The translations under genes were made by a program, and so were the position numbers. From assembly GCA_026419785.1 (NCBI GenBank), contig JAODTK010001477.1:558001-622000 (forward strand): a DNA stretch of 64,000 nt, given 5' to 3'. Position 1 is the stretch's first letter; each line of letters begins with the position of its first letter. Below are positions 60,197 to 64,000 of this stretch, in pieces. The notes under the pieces were generated by a model. That model was given only the letters and a program-made list of their open reading frames with translations. It searched no databases and was not told where the DNA came from. The stretch is from Sclerodactyla briareus (lineage: Eukaryota; Echinodermata; Holothuroidea; Dendrochirotida; Sclerodactylidae).

Positions 60197-63100
60197 CTAG
60201 ACACCAATGTTGCTATAGCTCAACCTGCACAAATATACCAACCACAATGTACGATTATGTGACTAAAGGCTCAACATATCATGCCAAAAGGCAATTTCAA
60301 ACAATGGCCTATTGGTGCCTCTGTAAGGACCTTTGACCCTTATTTTCATAGGGCAAGATTTCTTATCATCCAATGACAGTGTTTACTCAGGAGGAGGAGG
60401 CCATCATCCTCACACGAAGGAGCAATGATAGGGAAAAAAGGCATTTCACATCACACAAAGGCCTATTATTGTGCCCTTTTGAATTACCTTCATATGGTCA
60501 AAAATGTCCCATCAGCGTGTGGCAGGTTTGTGTATGGAATTCAATTTGCAAAATCACTCGGAATGACCACTAGATGAATACCCTACACGTGTTTTTTCCA
60601 TTTGGTCATAGTTTAAGACTGCAAAAATGATTCTCCAATTCATACTGAGGAAATAGCTGCTGACAGAAGCCACATGCTGGAGTAAGGTGAAAAAAATATA
60701 GGAATGACTTGGCAATGTAGTCAGTCCTGTACATGTTTGCCCAATGGCCAGCACCAAACTTGGCAAAATGAACCAATAACTAATAGTGACTACCTGCGAA
60801 TAACATATGTTGTCACATGCTTGGAACAAAAATAGGCAAAGGAGGTGCACCCTCACATAGATGAAATAAGAACTAATTTATGACTCAGCTTAACTTGGAT
60901 AGAGTATGGAGAGCAGTGAATTGTGTTCATTTTTTGAATGATACAGATTCACCACAGGGCTGCCAGCCTCCAGGTAGTTTCCCATCCCATGGCCCAGCCT
61001 TCTGCCGACACTGTAGGTCTATTGCTACTACTGACCAATACTACAGACCTAATGCACCTATCAAAACCATAACCTCGTTCAAAAGCCCCATTCCAATGCC
61101 TGTTGCCTGAACCACATACCCTTTATATGTACTCAATTAATAATAGCACTACCTGGCTCACTAGGTGATGGCTCACTAGGTGATGGTACTTTATGAGCAG
61201 TCCCAATGTTGTCCCTCCCCCAACTACAAAGAGTAAACAGAAGGTCTTCTCTGCTACTCGAAGTTAATGAGGCAATGGAGACCAGAGCTAAAATTGAATA
61301 CAAGATGTGGGCTAGAATTGGGGGGATTTAAAGAAATGGAATACAAGTCAATGAGTCCATATTTGATACTGGGTGATGGAGTTGCATTCATGACAAGATC
61401 AAATTAGTTAATAAGTAAATATGGCTACCAGTGACTCACACCTGCCGTGTAAATTTCAATTTACCGCTATCGAATGTTCTCAGCTTATCCAACTGGTCTA
61501 TTTTATTGTAAGAAAATGCTGCAGACATAACTTTCATCAACATCAATTTTATATTCGATCATTATGAAAATATGCATTATTTTAGAATAGCCTTTGATGA
61601 CGTCTGAACTGACCTTAAATCCCTGAAACATCAGTTACCATCATTCTGTGATAATGCTGACAGAATTCCATGGTAATCCAACTCAACTGAGAGGGAAAAG
61701 CATTTTGCAGATTTTTGCATGTTTTCTCACATGAGAGTTAATATGCCCCTTTAATACCTTTTTACCAGAAAAGTCTTTAGGTCTGGTTATTCCATCATTT
61801 TATGATCGAACATCAACGCTTGGCACTATTGGTAAGTATGAGAAGCATTTTGCATGATTGCCTAAAGATGGGCCCTTGGGCTCAACACTGGGCCTCAAAT
61901 CAAATTCTGACAACTCTGGAGGTATGATATTAGACCGTCACAATGACTAAACATTAACACAAATCTGTAGAGAACATTTAGCATGATTTCACTTCTGGGC
62001 CATAATGGTCCCACTTGGGCCTAGGGCCAGAAAGTTCGCAACACCACCAATTGGGCCACAACCCAGTAGCATTACAATTAAAATCAATTGAAACTGTGGG
62101 AAGAGTTGCATTTAAAGTACGCATGACGTGATACTTCATTATGGACCCCTGCCCAAGTGCATGGGAAAATTTTCTGAAAAAGCACAAGGCATCTGTTGAC
62201 ACAGTATATATGTCAGCAATGAGCATCAAATTCATAAGAGGAGAAAAATTTTGCATATAGTTCCCACAGGAATGTAAACCAGGGTCATACAACTGGGCCT
62301 TGGGTCCCAATCTTGGGCAACCTGCAGGTACAAACCAATTGACCATCATATGACCAACATCAGCACTGTGCAACAAATTTGCAGGAGATACAAGATTTTG
62401 CAGTCTTTTCACATGTATGGCCCTGGGTCAAAATAGGCCCCTGGAACCAAAATTTCTCAAACACCCCAATGGCCCCTAACCCAAGGACCATTACATGTAT
62501 TTACAGCAATTGAACCTTGTGGAAGGAGATGCCATTTCAAGTACCATTGTGTGGAATTTCATGAAATGGGCGATAGGGCCCAATGGTACCTTGGACCAAA
62601 ATTCCTGAACACCTCAAAGGTATAGCTGTCAGACCATCATTTGACTGAATGTCAGCACTGGTCACCAAAATTTGTTAAGAGAGAAGCATTTTGCAAAATT
62701 CGCACATGATGGGCCCAGGGCCCACACTGGGCCTTAGGACCCAAATCCCTGAGCACCCTAAAGCTATGGCTATTGAACCACCATCATGGCTGAAAATCCA
62801 GCATTTTTTGTGCAACAAATTTGTGGGAGGTACAATATGTTTCGGTATTTCATATAATTGGCCCAAGGGCCCAACTGGGCCAGAGCCCCAATTCCTGAAC
62901 ACCCTAATGATGGCCCTCTACCCAAGACCATTACGTGTAACTTTTGAGAACATCAAATGGATTTTGTGGGAGGATATGCACTTCAAGTACTAGTGTGTGA
63001 AATTTCCTAAAATGGGCCCTTGGCCTGAGTGGGGGCCTTGGACCAAAATTCCTGAACAACCCCGATGGTACGGTGTTAGCCCATCACTAGACTGAACATC

Positions 63101-63388
63101 AGCACTGTACATAAAAATTTGTAGGAGGAGATACTTTTGAAATTTTACAACCACAATGGCTTAAATTGCCCCTTTAATGGCCTTTTACCTTGACCTCACA
63201 AGGTCACAACATGTCCCATGGGTCAAGACCAATGTGTCCACGTTCGGTGCATCCATCACAGAAATAATTTTTTGATGCCAAAAGGCAATTGTTCAACACA
63301 CTGGATAGATGGATAGATAGATGATAGAAGATTAGATCGAGTGACATGCAGATTCCAATAGCTCAAACCATAGCTGGTTTGCGGCTAA
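60197..63388 (+). mobile_element. Helitron-like element copy 3, carrying a satellite array
   Basis: The 5' block CTAGACACCAATG with TATAGCTCAACCTGC matches copies 1 and 2. About 1 kb of other DNA follows (60,560-61,600), then an A-B-C array (61,620-63,130), then CCTTTAATGG, GACCTCACAAGGTCA, CATGTCCCATGGGTCAA and CATCCATCACAGAA. The 3' part is a short GGATAGATAGAT tract, GTGACATGCAGATTCCAATA and the palindrome GCTCAAACCA / TAGCTGGTTTGCGG, with CTAA|T at 63,385-63,388. Confidence 0.6.
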
Positions 63389-64000
63389 TCTTATATGACA
63401 GGGGGTACATTTGCCAGTATAAAATATTTCACCTGAAGTGAGACTCTGCCATCTTGTGTTTGGAGAGAAGAGCAGTATTTTTTTCCCCTGCAGGATCAGT
63501 AATTGGACTGTTACTTTTTTTGCCAAGAGAGAGAGATGAAGATAACGTTTGCCCAAGGTTTTTTGAAAAGTAACTATCACTTATTTCTATGGCCTTTCAG
63601 TTCAGTGTATAATAAGCTTTATGGATTTTGCATAATTGATAATGTCTCAAAATACTAGCACATGAAAGAAAAAAATGTCCTATACCTAAATTATTTTGTA
63701 TTTTTAAATAGTATGCATTACATAATCTGAATTAGAACCATTTCCACACCACATCATTTCCCCGATGATGAGAAACACTTCTGTTCTTTACTGGTCTCAC
63801 AAACATATATCCTGGTCATACTGATGACAGCAATATATGCAAACAGAGGTAAATGCCTACTAGAAGGGGATTCCATTGTCTGTATGTAGATCATGAATTC
63901 AGCAGGGTTATAAGTTGAAGCGAAAACATGTATCTGTTTTTACCTGGTCTAGGAGTAAACAGAGTGACCAGTTGAAGATGAATATAAAATATATTCAGAA
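63389..64000. other. Non-coding stretch
   Basis: Nothing recognisable. Confidence 0.4.

Noticed and set aside
60880-61110. Plus frame with CRHC and proline-rich end
   Set aside because: It is weakly protein-like, but has no recognisable family, no splice support, and lies within a repeat element.

Overview
This window is non-coding-rich eukaryotic DNA dominated by repeats. It looks like an intergenic and intronic stretch from an invertebrate animal. A marine invertebrate, perhaps a deuterostome such as an echinoderm or hemichordate, fits the mix of tRNA-derived SINEs, CR1/L2-type LINE scraps, small hAT-type elements with G-rich ends, and Helitron-like elements with a microsatellite and terminal hairpin. 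I cannot fix the species. No operons, rRNA, CRISPR or intact long host reading frame was found.

The one host gene I can argue for lies on the minus strand, from about 55.9 kb down to 42.0 kb. It encodes an F-box protein that resembles FBXO33. Exon A (55.91-55.61 kb) carries the F-box. Exon B (46.51-46.18 kb) and exon C (42.63-42.00 kb) carry the leucine-rich-like C-terminal part. The splice phases of B and C agree. The coding frame is interrupted by about ten single-base shifts and one in-frame stop, so this is either a recent pseudogene or sequence with uncorrected indel errors. Other arrays in the window are also indel-rich, which favours the error explanation. A second, unrecognised exon-like stretch lies at 0.72-0.99 kb.

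Layout: 0-8.6 kb is mostly unique DNA with a small inverted-repeat element inside a duplicated segment (2.6-4.3 kb). 8.6-11.1 kb is a long-inverted-repeat element inserted in a tandem repeat. 13.2-13.9 and 32.5-33.7 kb are two copies of one hAT-like family. 16.8-20.6 kb is a satellite array of about 600-bp units beside a CAGA-type microsatellite and a hairpin. 22.7-23.6 and 38.8-39.3 kb are hAT-like elements with 8-bp target duplications. 25.1-27.3 kb is an inverted stretch of a three-part (A-B-C, about 430 bp) higher-order repeat. 30.1 and 48.8 kb hold SINEs. 31.2-31.9 kb (minus) and 50.0-51.2 kb (plus) hold LINE reverse-transcriptase remnants. 35.0-36.8 kb is a 34-bp satellite. 48.7-49.5 kb is a 36-bp minisatellite split by a SINE.

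The most interesting structure is at 52.3-63.4 kb: three same-direction copies of a Helitron-like element that share a 5' block and a 3' palindrome ending in CTRR. The two long copies carry the A-B-C array as internal cargo, followed by GATA/CAGA microsatellite. The 16.8-20.6 kb array has the same order of parts with unrelated sequence, so satellite formation inside these elements may have happened more than once.
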